Assembly (NCBI RefSeq): GCF_018129965.1
Contig: NZ_JAFCKW010000006.1
Coordinates: 1 to 64,000, forward strand
Direction: 5' to 3'
Length of the DNA: 64,000 nt
Origin: Bradyrhizobium diazoefficiens
GTDB taxonomy: Bacteria > Pseudomonadota > Alphaproteobacteria > Rhizobiales > Xanthobacteraceae
Every line of letters begins with the position of its first letter. Within the stretch, counting starts at the first letter, position 1. This document shows, piece after piece, positions 18,095 to 27,000 of the stretch. The position numbers and the translations under genes are program-made. A model generated the notes under the pieces. That model had not been told where the DNA came from. It saw only the letters and a list, made by a program, of their open reading frames with translations, and did no database searches.

Positions 18095-18102
18095 TGAACC
18101 TC

Positions 18103-20853
18103 TTAAGTCGTGCCGGCACTCTTCTTGGCCGGAGCCTTGGCACCGGCCGCCTTGGTCGGCGACGTTTTGGCCGTCGACGACACGGCGGCGCGCGCCTTGC
18201 TGGTGGAATCGGATTTGGTGTTGGTTGCGGCTTTCTTGGCCGCGGCCTTCTTCGCGGCCGGCTTCTTCGGTTTTGACGCGGCGTCTGCGGCATCGGCGGA
18301 CTTGGCGGCCTTCGCCTTCTTGGCCGGCGCCTTCTTCGGCTTGCCGCCTCCCTTGGCGGCGCGCTCGTCGATCAGCGCGATCGCCTGCGGCAGCGTGACC
18401 GCGTCTTTCTCGATGTCGCTCGGGATCGTCGCGTTGACGCCGCCGGCGGTGACATAGGCGCCGTAACGGCCGCTCTTGACGGTGATCGTGCCGAGCGTCG
18501 GGTGATCGCCGATCGCCTTGCCGGGATCGGCGCCGAAGCGGCGGCTCGGGCCCTTGGCGACCTTCTCGGCGATCAGCGTGACCGCGCGGTTGAGGCCGAT
18601 GTCGAACACCTCGTCGCCGGCCTCGAGGCTGGCATAGGTCTTCTCGTGCTTGACGAACGGCCCGAAGCGGCCGAGGCCGGCGGTGATCGGCTCGCCGGTC
18701 TCCGGATGCTTGCCGATCTCGCGCGGCAGCGACAACAGCTTCAAGGCAAGCTCGAGCTCGACATCGGCGGGCGAGGTGCCCTTGGGGATGCCTGCACGCT
18801 TCGGCTTCTCGCCCTCCGCATAGTCCTTGGCCTCGCCGAGCTGGATATAGGGGCCGAAGCGGCCGGCCTTGACCCAGACGTCGCGGCCGGTCTCGGGATC
18901 CTGGCCGAGAGAGCGGTCGGCGGTTGTCTCGCTGTCGGCGGCGAGCTGACGGGTGTAGCGGCATTCCGGATAGTTCGAGCAGCCGACGAAGGCGCCGAAC
19001 TTGCCGGCCTTCAGATTCAGCCGGCCGTTGCCGCAGCTCGGGCACTGCCTGATGTCGCCGCCATCGGTGCGCGGCGGATAGATGTGCTGTCCGAGCATGT
19101 CGTCGAGCACGTCCAGCACCTGCGCCACGCGAAGATCCTTGATCTCGTCGACGGCGCCGATGAAGCCGGTCCAGAAATCCTTCAGCACCTGCTGCCAGGA
19201 GATCTCGTTGTTGGAGATGCGGTCGAGCTGCTCTTCCAGATTGGCCGTGAAGTCGTATTCGACATAGCGGGCAAAGAAGCTTTCCAGGAACGCAACCACG
19301 ACGCGGCCCTTGTCCTCGCCGTGCAGGCGCTTCTTCTCCAGCTTGACGTAGCCGCGGTCCTTCAGGACCTGGAGGATCGAGGCGTAGGTCGAGGGCCGGC
19401 CGATGCCGAGCTCCTCCATGCGCTTGACCAGCGAGGCCTCGGAGAAGCGCGGCGGCGGCTCGGTGAAATGCTGGGTGACGGCGAGCGACTGCCGCTTGAG
19501 AGCATCGTTCGGGCTCATCGCGGGGAGGCGGCGGGAATCCTCGTCCTCCTCGTCGTCGCGGCCCTCCTGATACAGGGCGAGGAAGCCGTCGAACTTGACG
19601 ACCTGGCCGGTGGCGCGCAGCTCCAGCGTGCGGGAGCCGGCCTTCGCTGCGATGTCGACGGTGGTGCGCTCGAGTTCGGCCGATTCCATCTGGCTCGCGA
19701 TGGTGCGCTTCCAGATCAGCTCGTAGAGCCGGGCCTGATCGGCATCGAGCTTGCGGCTCATGCTGTCCGGGCGGCGCGACAGATCGGTCGGGCGGATCGC
19801 TTCGTGCGCTTCCTGCGCGTTCTTGGCCTTGGCCTGGTACTGGCGCGGGGCCTCCGGCACATAGGCGTTGCCGTAATCCTCGCCGATCACCTTGCGCGCC
19901 TGGGTGATCGCGGACGGATCGATCTGCACGCCGTCGGTCCGCATATAAGTAATGAGTCCGGTGGTCTCGCCGCCGATGTCGATGCCTTCATAGAGGCGCT
20001 GGGCGATGCGCATGGTGTGGGCCGGCGCAAAGCCGTATTTGCGGCTGGCTTCCTGCTGCAGCGTCGAGGTGGTGAAGGGCGCCTGCGGATTGCGACGCGC
20101 CGGCTTCGCATCCACCGCGCTGACGGCGTAGCTGGCGGTTTCCAGCGCCTTCTTGAAGTCCTCGGCTTCCGCGCCGGTGCCGATGTCGAGGCGCTGGATC
20201 TTCTTGCCGTCGGCGCCGACCAGGCGCGCCTCGAAGGCGTCGCCGCGGGGCGTCAGCAGTGTTGCGACCAGCGACCAGTATTCGCGGGCGACGAACTTCT
20301 CGATCTCGAGCTCGCGGTCGCAGACGAGGCGCAGCGCCACCGACTGCACGCGGCCGGCCGAGCGGGCGCCCGGCAGCTTGCGCCAGAGCACGGGGGAGAG
20401 GGTGAAGCCGACCAGATAGTCCAGCGCGCGGCGCGCCATATAGGCGTCGACCAGCGCACCGTCGATCTGGCGCGGATGCTTCATCGCGTCCGTGACCGCC
20501 TGCTTGGTGATGGCGTTGAACACCACGCGCTCGATCTTCTGGTCCTTCAGCGCGCGCTTTTCCTTCAACACCTCCAGCACATGCCAGGAGATGGCTTCGC
20601 CCTCGCGATCAGGGTCGGTGGCGAGAATCAGGCGGTCGGCGTTCTTCAACGACTTGGCGATATCGTTCAGGCGGCCGGCGGCCTTGGGGTCGACCTCCCA
20701 GATCATCTTGAAATTGGCGTCGGGATCGACGGAACCGTTCTTCGCCGGCAAGTCCCGGACATGGCCGAACGAGGCCAGAACCTCGTAGGACGAGCCCAGA
20801 TACTTGTTGATCGTCTTGGCTTTCGCCGGCGACTCCACAATGACGATATTCAT
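18103..20853 (-). CDS. topA: DNA topoisomerase I
   Basis: A 916-residue type IA topoisomerase that relaxes negative supercoils. The ATG at 20853 gives the standard start MNIVIVESPAKAKTINKYLG; the open frame continues upstream but is not conserved. The Toprim domain shows ATDPDREGEAISWH, the active-site region contains ITYMRTDG, and a Cys4 zinc finger appears as CPSCG and CSNYPEC. Repeated C-terminal units (KFGAFVGC, RFGPYIQLGE, RYGAYVT) follow, then a Lys/Ala-rich tail of about 100 residues, common in alphaproteobacteria. Confidence 0.96.
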   Translation of the reverse strand: MNIVIVESPAKAKTINKYLGSSYEVLASFGHVRDLPAKNGSVDPDANFKMIWEVDPKAAGRLNDIAKSLKNADRLILATDPDREGEAISWHVLEVLKEKRALKDQKIERVVFNAITKQAVTDAMKHPRQIDGALVDAYMARRALDYLVGFTLSPVLWRKLPGARSAGRVQSVALRLVCDRELEIEKFVAREYWSLVATLLTPRGDAFEARLVGADGKKIQRLDIGTGAEAEDFKKALETASYAVSAVDAKPARRNPQAPFTTSTLQQEASRKYGFAPAHTMRIAQRLYEGIDIGGETTGLITYMRTDGVQIDPSAITQARKVIGEDYGNAYVPEAPRQYQAKAKNAQEAHEAIRPTDLSRRPDSMSRKLDADQARLYELIWKRTIASQMESAELERTTVDIAAKAGSRTLELRATGQVVKFDGFLALYQEGRDDEEDEDSRRLPAMSPNDALKRQSLAVTQHFTEPPPRFSEASLVKRMEELGIGRPSTYASILQVLKDRGYVKLEKKRLHGEDKGRVVVAFLESFFARYVEYDFTANLEEQLDRISNNEISWQQVLKDFWTGFIGAVDEIKDLRVAQVLDVLDDMLGQHIYPPRTDGGDIRQCPSCGNGRLNLKAGKFGAFVGCSNYPECRYTRQLAADSETTADRSLGQDPETGRDVWVKAGRFGPYIQLGEAKDYAEGEKPKRAGIPKGTSPADVELELALKLLSLPREIGKHPETGEPITAGLGRFGPFVKHEKTYASLEAGDEVFDIGLNRAVTLIAEKVAKGPSRRFGADPGKAIGDHPTLGTITVKSGRYGAYVTAGGVNATIPSDIEKDAVTLPQAIALIDERAAKGGGKPKKAPAKKAKAAKSADAADAASKPKKPAAKKAAAKKAATNTKSDSTSKARAAVSSTAKTSPTKAAGAKAPAKKSAGTT

Positions 20854-21080
20854 GTAGTTCCAGTAACTTATGGGGAAATTTTGGGCCGCGTTCGAGCAGA
20901 TTCGGGTCGGCCGTTTCGACCCGAACATGGGTGGTGAGGCCTCCGCTGTCAAATCGAGGGGTTTTGAAGGCGCCTTGGGGAAGAAAAGTTTCATATCGAA
21001 AAAGTTGCAAACTACCACCTTGGAGTTGCGGCCGATGTCGGCGTAAAGTTTGGGCGGGGCATGGATTCGGGTGGGGTCTG

Positions 21081-21320
21081 GTGACAAAGCCAGGGAAGAA
21101 ACGAGCGCGCGCCGCGTCTGGCGCGCGGGGGAGCTTGCGCAATGAGGAACCGGGGGAGGGCGGCGTCGATGAAGCCGTCGCCTTCATCGCCGAGCAGGTG
21201 ACGGCCTTGCGCAAGCTCGCCGAGCGGCACAAGCTCGACGTGCTGCATTATCTGCTTGGCATGACCAAGCTCGAGGCGGACGAGCATCTGCGTCTGCGGA
21301 GCAAGCGCAAACTGTCGTGA
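21081..21320 (+). CDS. small conserved-type hypothetical protein
   Basis: A 79-residue protein starting at GTG 21081. The N-terminus is basic (TKPGKKRARAA) and the rest is amphipathic helix: EAVAFIAEQVTALRKLAERH then LDVLHYLLGMTKLEADEHLR. It looks like a genuine small soluble protein, with normal codon use and divergent orientation to topA. No family function is recognised. The longer frame from 20931 is not convincing because it runs through the topA promoter region. The 20854-21080 gap holds no other gene. Confidence 0.6.
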   Translation: MTKPGKKRARAASGARGSLRNEEPGEGGVDEAVAFIAEQVTALRKLAERHKLDVLHYLLGMTKLEADEHLRLRSKRKLS

Positions 21321-21435
21321 GGCGACGCGCTAAATGCTGGTTCCGTCATCCTGAGGCGCGAGCACGTCAGCGACAACGGCGACGCCGTTTTAGGAGCGCG
21401 CGGTGCCCTGACAGCGAGGCGGCAGTCTCGCGCTC

Positions 21436-21903
21436 TCAAGCCGAGCGCCTTCGCGGTGCCGGCCGCGGCTTCAGCGTGGTCTCAGCCGGCGTGAGCAGTC
21501 GCCCGTCCTCCGCGCGCATTTCCAGCTTCTTCACCGGGCGGCCTTTTTCGCGATCGACCAGAATGGTTGCGATCTCCTCCGGGTGATCGTCGAACTCCTC
21601 GCTCCATTGCCGCAGCGCGACCAGGATCGGAAAGGTGCCGCGGCCCTTCGCCGTCAGCACATATTCGGAATAGGCGCTGCCGTCGGAGGCGGGGGCGGTT
21701 GCCAGGATGCCGTGGTCGACCAGTGATCGCAGGCGCGCGGACAAGATGTTCTTGGCCATGCCGAGCCTGCTCTGGAATTCGCCGAAGCGGCGCACGCCGA
21801 ATAGCGCCTCGCGGATCACCAGGAGCGACCACCAGTCGCCGATCGCCTCCAGCGACCGTGCGATCGGGCAGGCATCTCCTGCGAAGCTGGTTCGTTTCAC
21901 CAT
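21436..21903 (-). CDS. HxlR family winged-helix regulator
   Basis: A 155-residue MarR-fold regulator of the HxlR group. The conserved opening CPIARSLEAIGDWWSLLVIR includes the near-N-terminal Cys that in some members senses quinones or electrophiles. Recognition segment: FGEFQSRLGMAKNILSARLRSL. It is divergent from the SDR gene across a 121-base region with a perfect 17-base inverted repeat, its likely operator. It probably represses itself and the SDR. Confidence 0.92.
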   Translation of the reverse strand: MVKRTSFAGDACPIARSLEAIGDWWSLLVIREALFGVRRFGEFQSRLGMAKNILSARLRSLVDHGILATAPASDGSAYSEYVLTAKGRGTFPILVALRQWSEEFDDHPEEIATILVDREKGRPVKKLEMRAEDGRLLTPAETTLKPRPAPRRRSA

Positions 21904-21960
21904 CGCCCCGCTCCTTTCGCATTCGCCCGATTGCGGCGCCGATCACGGGCTTGTGTGGTT

Positions 21961-22007
21961 GCATCATAAAACCATATGCCCTAAATGGCAATATGGTTTT
22001 ATGATGC
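21961..22007. promoter_or_regulatory. perfect 17-base inverted repeat, candidate HxlR operator
   Basis: Left arm GCATCATAAAACCATAT (21961-21977) and right arm ATATGGTTTTATGATGC (21991-22007) are exact reverse complements separated by 13 bases, with TGCC/GGCA pairing continuing inward with a one-base offset. It lies between the hxlR start (21903) and the SDR start (22025), is strikingly AT-rich against its surroundings, and ends just before the SDR ribosome site. A dimeric regulator operator is the simplest reading. Confidence 0.75.
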
Positions 22008-22024
22008 AACTAAAGGAGGCGAGC

Positions 22025-22798
22025 GTGAGACTGAAGAACAAGACGGCCCTGATTACCGGCGGCAATAGCGGTATCGGCCTGGCGACGGCAAAGCTGTTCG
22101 TCGCCGAAGGCGCCAAGGTGGTCATCACCGGGCGCAACAAGGAAACCCTGGACGCTGCCGCGAAGGAACTCGGGCACAACGCGCTCGCACTTGTCGCGGA
22201 TGCGACGGACATCGCCGCGACGGATGCTGCGATCAAGAAGGGCGCCGAGACTTTCGGCAAGTTCGACATCGTGTTCGCCAATGCCGGCATCGCCGGGGGC
22301 ACGCCGCTGGGCTCGACCACGCTGGAGGCGTTCGCGAAGGTGATCAGCACCAATCTCACCGGCGTGTTCTTCACCGTCCAGTCCGCGCTGCCTCATCTGA
22401 ACGACAACGCCTCGATCATCCTCAACGGCTCGGTGATCTCCGTGCTCGGCATCCCCGGCTATTCGGCCTATGGCGCCGCCAAGGCCGGCGTGCGGTCGAT
22501 GGCGCGGACCATGGCGTCGGAACTGTCGCCGCGCGGCATCCGCGTCAACGTGGTCGCGCCCGGCGCGGTCCGCACGCCGATCTGGGGCGCGGCCGTCGCG
22601 ACGCCCGAGGCCGAAAAGGCGTTCGAGCAGCGCATCGCGCTGACCACGCCGCTCGGCCGCATGGGTGAAACACATCACATCTCGAAGACGGTGCTGTTCC
22701 TCGCCTCGGATGATGCTGCACATATTCAAGGCCAGGAGATCTTCGTCGACGGCGGTGCGGTGGCCTCGCCGAGCGGTGCGCCGATCTATCGCGGCTGA
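22025..22798 (+). CDS. SDR family oxidoreductase
   Basis: A 257-residue short-chain dehydrogenase/reductase. The NAD(P) motif TGGNSGIG is near the N-terminus, NAGIAGG follows, and the catalytic set is Ser in NGSVIS plus YGAAK. The start is GTG at 22025, chosen because AAAGGAGG (22012-22019) sits 5 bases upstream and because the operator palindrome lies just before it. It is divergent from the HxlR gene. Relatives often reduce carbonyls or quinone-like compounds; the substrate is unknown. Confidence 0.93.
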   Translation: MRLKNKTALITGGNSGIGLATAKLFVAEGAKVVITGRNKETLDAAAKELGHNALALVADATDIAATDAAIKKGAETFGKFDIVFANAGIAGGTPLGSTTLEAFAKVISTNLTGVFFTVQSALPHLNDNASIILNGSVISVLGIPGYSAYGAAKAGVRSMARTMASELSPRGIRVNVVAPGAVRTPIWGAAVATPEAEKAFEQRIALTTPLGRMGETHHISKTVLFLASDDAAHIQGQEIFVDGGAVASPSGAPIYRG

Positions 22799-22974
22799 CG
22801 CAGTGAAATGAAGATCGAGCCGGCCGGCGCAGCTTCTGCGGTTCCACCGGCCGGTTCCTGCGTCCTGCGAGATGTAATTCCCTGAACCTTGCGTGAGCTG
22901 TTGAACCTTCGCTTGCGCTGGCAAGACCCTCTTACGGGCAGAGGGTCATACGACTCATTTTCAGGGAGCCCGTG

Positions 22975-23157
22975 ATGCCGAAGGCAGCTCGTATTGTCTC
23001 GACGATTTCAGCACTGCGTATTTCCACCGACGATTCCGCCATTCGCGCCAGGCGCTCCGATACGTCGGAGTTCATCGGCGTGGCTATCTTTGCCGGCATC
23101 GGGCTGTTGATTTCGATCGTTGCCGTCATCCTAGGCGTCCAGGGCGCCTGGTTTTAG
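22975..23157 (+). CDS. 60-residue single-span membrane protein
   Basis: A small protein with a charged N-terminal half (STDDSAIRARRSDTSEF) and one hydrophobic C-terminal helix (FIGVAIFAGIGLLISIVAVI) ending in a short tail. ATG at 22975 follows CAGGGAGCC; an overlapping GTG at 22972 is possible. A perfect 8-base stem, GACCCTCT/AGAGGGTC with a 7-base loop (22925-22947), stands in its leader, 27 bases before the start. It sits between the SDR and azoR genes. No family is recognised. Confidence 0.6.
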   Translation: MPKAARIVSTISALRISTDDSAIRARRSDTSEFIGVAIFAGIGLLISIVAVILGVQGAWF

Positions 23158-23215
23158 ATCGAGCGAACTCTCAGCCGCCGCCGGGGTCCGGCAGCGGCTG
23201 ATGTCGGCGTGAGAC

Positions 23216-23824
23216 TTACGCCGCGCGCAGGTTGGTTGCGGCCTGAAGCGCGCTCGCGAGCGCCTTGTCGCGATTCTCGGGGCCAGTCTGGATGCCGTCG
23301 GCGACAATGAATTCGGGGCTCGTGATGCCGATGAAGGCGAGCACACCGCGCAAATAGGTTTCGAGGTGCTCCAGCGATGCGGCCGGGGAGCCCGCGCCGT
23401 AATAGCCGCCGCGCGACACCGCCACGATCACGCGCTTGTTGCCAACGAGCCCCTCCGGGCCGTTCGCGCCGTACTTGAACGTCTTTCCTGCCACGAGCAC
23501 GCGGTCGATCCAGGCCTTGAGCTGGCTCGGAATGGTGAAATTGTACATCGGCGCGCCGATCACGACGATGTCGGCATCGAGAAACTCGTTCAGTACCGCC
23601 GCGCTCGCGGCGAGATCGGGACCGAGTTCAGCGGGGGCGGGCGCGCCTTGCGCGGCCGCGAGATGCGAGCCGGAGAGATGGGCGAGCGGGATGTGGGTCA
23701 GGTCGCGATAGATGATGTCGAGCGACGGCGTCGCCGCCCTGAGACGGTCGACGATGGCGGCGGACACCTGCCTGGACACGGAGTGGGGGCCGAGCACGCT
23801 GGAGTCGATATGGAGGAGTTTCAT
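23216..23824 (-). CDS. azoR: FMN-dependent NADH-azoreductase family protein
   Basis: A 202-residue flavodoxin-fold quinone/azo reductase. It starts with [20 protein letters not shown] (FMN phosphate-binding SxxxxxSxS region). The flavin ring segment is [19 protein letters not shown], followed by VSRGGYYG. Family members reduce quinones and azo compounds with NADH through FMN. ATG at 23824 is the natural start. It is divergent from a second HxlR regulator, which is the usual partner of such reductases in quinone response. Confidence 0.9.
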   Translation of the reverse strand: MKLLHIDSSVLGPHSVSRQVSAAIVDRLRAATPSLDIIYRDLTHIPLAHLSGSHLAAAQGAPAPAELGPDLAASAAVLNEFLDADIVVIGAPMYNFTIPSQLKAWIDRVLVAGKTFKYGANGPEGLVGNKRVIVAVSRGGYYGAGSPAASLEHLETYLRGVLAFIGITSPEFIVADGIQTGPENRDKALASALQAATNLRAA

Positions 23825-23827
23825 TGG

Positions 23828-23872
23828 GGTCACCCATGGTATATGTTTGTAACCAGAGCTACATGAGTGACC
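23828..23872. promoter_or_regulatory. imperfect inverted repeat, candidate HxlR operator
   Basis: GGTCACCCATG (23828-23838) and CATGAGTGACC (23862-23872) are reverse complements at 10 of 11 positions, with a 23-base spacer containing GGTATATGTTTGTAACC, itself a weak dyad. It fills the space between azoR (start 23824) and the regulator gene (start 23908). Confidence 0.5.
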
Positions 23873-23907
23873 GTCGAATTCCCCGCAAGAACGCACTTTT
23901 TTGAGCC

Positions 23908-24321
23908 ATGGGCACATCCTTGAAACCTGCGCACACCGATTTGCCTAGCCCGTCGACGCTGCCGGACCGTAACGATGCCGGCTGTCGCGGCGTCGCCTCG
24001 GTGCTCTCGCGCGTCGGCGACAAATGGAGCGTGTTCGTCATCATGACGCTGGGTGACGGGCCGAAGCGCTTCAACGAACTCAAGCGCATCATCGACGGCA
24101 TCTCGCAGCGGATGCTGACCCTGACCTTGCGCGGGCTCGAGCGGGACGGGCTGGTAACACGGACGGTGTTTCCAACCATTCCGCCGCGGGTCGATTATGA
24201 ATTGACCGAACTCGGCCGCGGGCTCGCCGACCCCGTGCAGGCGCTCGGCAAATGGGCGTTCGCGCATCTGCCCGAGATCGAGGGCGCGCGGAAAAAATTC
24301 GATCAGCGCAACGACGGCTGA
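23908..24321 (+). CDS. HxlR family winged-helix regulator
   Basis: A 137-residue regulator of the same group as the one at 21436-21903 but clearly divergent in sequence. The conserved Cys is in [20 protein letters not shown]; the DNA-binding part includes [20 protein letters not shown]. It is divergent from azoR and likely controls it. The Cys suggests sensing of electrophiles or quinones, as in YodB/HypR-type proteins, but that is inference. ATG at 23908. Confidence 0.92.
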   Translation: MGTSLKPAHTDLPSPSTLPDRNDAGCRGVASVLSRVGDKWSVFVIMTLGDGPKRFNELKRIIDGISQRMLTLTLRGLERDGLVTRTVFPTIPPRVDYELTELGRGLADPVQALGKWAFAHLPEIEGARKKFDQRNDG

Positions 24322-24422
24322 AGCGGATGAGTTTTGATTGATTAGATGCGAGCCGAAAACTCCGAACACCTCTCCCGCGGGGAGAGGTGACCTCGCCCGC
24401 CGAACGAACCTGACCTCATCAC

Positions 24423-25541
24423 TCAGAGCAACGACACCAAGCCGCCGCCGTGGCGTTCGAGCCGGCCGGCGAGCTCAAGTTCGAGCAGCACCGTGCGCAC
24501 GATCGCGGGGGAGGCGCCGGACATCCGTACGAGGTCGTCGATCGAGATGGGTGACGGGCCGAGCAGGCCGGTGATCTGGTCGCGGTCGTGCCCTTGCGGA
24601 TCGCTTTCGAACGGCTCGCTGCCGGGCTCATCGGCGGAATGCAGCAGCGGCCGCTCCATGATCGGTGCAACGGCGTTGATGATGTCGGCAGCTTCGGTGA
24701 CGAGCGTTGCGCCCTGCTTGATCAGATCGTTGGCGCCGGCCGCGCGCGGGTCGAGCGGCGAGCCCGGCACCGCGAACACTTCGCGGCCCTGTTCGGCCGC
24801 CATGCGCGCCGTGATCAGCGAGCCCGAGCGGTGCGCGGCTTCCACCACGACGACGCCGAGCGAGGCGCCCGAGATCAGCCGGTTGCGGCGGGGAAAATCG
24901 CGGGCGCGCGGCTCGTGGCCGAGCGGCATCTCGGAGATCGCGGCGCCCTCGTGATCGAGGATCGATGCGAGCAGATCGCCATGCTCGGGCGGATAGATGC
25001 AATCATGGCCGCCGGCGAGCACGGCGATGGTGCCGCTTGCGACGCTGGCGCGATGCGCGGCCTGATCGACGCCGCGGGCAAGGCCCGAGATGACGACAAA
25101 GCCGGCTTCGCCTAGCTCGCGGGCGAGCTGGCCGGCGAATTTCAGTCCGGCGCCGGAAGCATTGCGCGAACCGACGATGGCGATCATCGGTCGCATCAAG
25201 GTCGTGGTGTCGCCGCGCACGGCGAGCAGCGGCGGCGCATCGTCGATCATCGCCAGCCGTGCCGGATAGCCGTCCTCGCCGGGCGCAAGCCAGGCGATGC
25301 CGAACTTGCGGCTTGCTGAGAGTTCGGCCCTGGCCTCATCGGCGCTGCAGATCCGCGCCGATCGCGCCGCGCCGCCGCGACGCGCCAGATCAGGCAGCCG
25401 CTCCAGCGCGGCGCGCGCGGTGCCGAAATGATCGACCAGCGAGCGAAACGTGCGCGGCCCGACATTGTCGGACCGGATCAGCCGCAGCCGGTCTATCCGG
25501 TCGGCCTCGGTCAGCTCCACGCTTGGATTGATGGCGTCCAC
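24423..25541 (-). CDS. dprA: DNA-processing protein DprA
   Basis: A 372-residue single-strand DNA-binding protein that loads RecA in transformation. The Rossmann-like core shows [36 protein letters not shown] and [10 protein letters not shown]; a C-terminal winged helix follows ([20 protein letters not shown]). I chose GTG at 25541 because AAGGAGAT lies just upstream on the minus strand; the frame is open to 25589. In related genomes dprA is close to topA; here about 3.5 kb with two regulator/reductase pairs lies between. Confidence 0.93.
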   Translation of the reverse strand: MDAINPSVELTEADRIDRLRLIRSDNVGPRTFRSLVDHFGTARAALERLPDLARRGGAARSARICSADEARAELSASRKFGIAWLAPGEDGYPARLAMIDDAPPLLAVRGDTTTLMRPMIAIVGSRNASGAGLKFAGQLARELGEAGFVVISGLARGVDQAAHRASVASGTIAVLAGGHDCIYPPEHGDLLASILDHEGAAISEMPLGHEPRARDFPRRNRLISGASLGVVVVEAAHRSGSLITARMAAEQGREVFAVPGSPLDPRAAGANDLIKQGATLVTEAADIINAVAPIMERPLLHSADEPGSEPFESDPQGHDRDQITGLLGPSPISIDDLVRMSGASPAIVRTVLLELELAGRLERHGGGLVSLL

Positions 25542-25655
25542 GGCATCTCCTTGCAGGCGGAGAATGGAACAACCTGAGCGCGTGGGCAACGGCTTCGTGC
25601 GCTTGCGCGACCTCGCCCTGATGCTAAAAGCGATGCCAATAAGAAGGATTTTGTC

Positions 25656-26900
25656 ATGATCTCATTTGCCGATCTCCAGCGCCGCATCGAAGCTGGCGAG
25701 CTTTCGCCCGATGACGCCATCGCCCAGTCGCACGCCGCGATCGAGGCGCGGGAGAAGGACGTTCGCGCCTTCGTCCGTCACGACAAATCCGCGAAGGCGC
25801 AAGCCTCCGGCCCGCTGCGCGGCATCGCCGTCGGCATCAAGGACATCATCGACACCGCCAACATGCCGACCGAAATGGGCTCGGAGATCTATCGCGGCTG
25901 GCAGCCGCGCGCCGATGCGCCGGTCGTGATGATGCTCAAGCGGGCAGGGGCCACCATCATCGGCAAGACCACGACCACGGCGTTCGCCTCGCGCGATCCG
26001 ACGCAGACGCTCAATCCGCACAACCCGGGCCATACGCCGGGCGGCTCGTCCTCGGGTTCGGCGGCGGCGGTCGGCGCCGGCATGATCCCGCTGGCGCTGG
26101 GCACCCAGACCGGCGGCTCGGTGATCCGGCCCGCCGCCTATTGCGGGGCTGCCGCGATCAAGCCGTCGTTCCGGATGCTGCCGACCATCGGCGTGAAGTG
26201 CTATTCGTGGGCGCTCGACACGGTCGGCCTGTTCGGCGCGCGCGCCGAGGACCTCGCGCGCGGATTGCTGGCGATGACCGGCCGCAGCGAATTTTCCGGC
26301 ATCGTCCCGGCCAAGGCGCCGCGCATCGGGGTGGTCAGGCAGGAGTTTGCGGAAGCCGTTGAGCCTGCGGCCGAAGAGGGCCTTCAGGCCGCGATCAAGG
26401 CGGCCGAGAAAGCCGGCGCCAGCGTAAAGACCATCGATCTGCCTCAGTCGGTGCAGGAGGCCTGGCGCATCCACCCCATCATCCAGGATTTCGAGGCGCA
26501 CCGCGCGCTCGCCTGGGAGTTTTCGGAGCATCACGACGAGATCGCGCCGATGCTGCGCGCCAGCCTCGATGAGACCGTCGGACTGACGCCGCAGGAATAT
26601 GATGATGCGCGCCGCGTCGCCCGTCGTGGCCGTCGCGAGCTCGGCGAATTGTTCGAGGGCTTCGACGTGCTCCTGACCTATTCGGCGCCCGGCACCGCAC
26701 CGGCCAAGGCGCTCGCCTCGACCGGCTCGCCCCGCTACAACCGGCTGTGGACGCTGATGGGCAATCCTTGCGTCAACGTGCCCGTCATGAAGGTCGGCGG
26801 CCTGCCGATCGGCGTGCAGGTGATCGCGCGCTTCGGCAACGATCCGGGCGCGCTGGCAGCCGCGTGGTTCCTGGAGGACGCGCTGGCGAAGTCAGGTTAG
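25656..26900 (+). CDS. amidase signature family protein
   Basis: A 414-residue amidase with the Ser-cisSer-Lys triad: Lys62 (AVGIKDIID), cis-Ser131 in [15 protein letters not shown] and nucleophile Ser155 in TGGSVIRPA. The family hydrolyses amides; the substrate is not predictable. The length is somewhat short for the family (usually 450-500). Its TAG stop (26898-26900) is the first three bases of a dispersed repeat. It is divergent from dprA by about 115 bases. Confidence 0.93.
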   Translation: MISFADLQRRIEAGELSPDDAIAQSHAAIEAREKDVRAFVRHDKSAKAQASGPLRGIAVGIKDIIDTANMPTEMGSEIYRGWQPRADAPVVMMLKRAGATIIGKTTTTAFASRDPTQTLNPHNPGHTPGGSSSGSAAAVGAGMIPLALGTQTGGSVIRPAAYCGAAAIKPSFRMLPTIGVKCYSWALDTVGLFGARAEDLARGLLAMTGRSEFSGIVPAKAPRIGVVRQEFAEAVEPAAEEGLQAAIKAAEKAGASVKTIDLPQSVQEAWRIHPIIQDFEAHRALAWEFSEHHDEIAPMLRASLDETVGLTPQEYDDARRVARRGRRELGELFEGFDVLLTYSAPGTAPAKALASTGSPRYNRLWTLMGNPCVNVPVMKVGGLPIGVQVIARFGNDPGALAAAWFLEDALAKSG

Positions 26901-27000
26901 AGCGTTTTCGAGCGAAGTGGATACTGGTTCGCGTGAAGAAAACGCGTCAAAACTAGAAACTTGAGCTTCGGTTCTGATTTAATCAGAACCGAAAAGCTCT
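26898..27000. repeat. stop-codon-linked dispersed repeat, family R7 (copy A)
   Basis: Starts TAGAGCGTTTTCGAGCGAAG, then has GGTTCGCGTGAAGAAAACGC and GTCAAAAC, and ends in a perfect dyad TTCGGTTCTGATT-T-AATCAGAACCGAA (26967-26993) followed by AAGCTCTAG. The first three bases are the amidase stop codon. The distal dyad supplies the last codons and the TAA stop of the convergent patatin gene. Other copies: 28335-28398 and 33050-33146, both in inverse orientation. Confidence 0.85.

Noticed and set aside
18095..19045. N-terminal extension of the rnr frame to 19045
   Set aside because: The extra 317 codons lie inside topA in another frame on the same strand, are Arg-rich and non-homologous. GTG 18094 gives a normal RNase R.
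18502..20937. An 811-codon open frame on the plus strand opposite topA
   Set aside because: It is antisense to a full, well-conserved topoisomerase; its sequence is Leu/Ala/Gly/Asp low-complexity typical of the antisense frame of GC-rich genes and has no family motif. The same applies to long frames opposite the flavin monooxygenase (13347-14309), gatA (46394-47761), gatB (48417-49808) and the transglycosylase (58603-60582).
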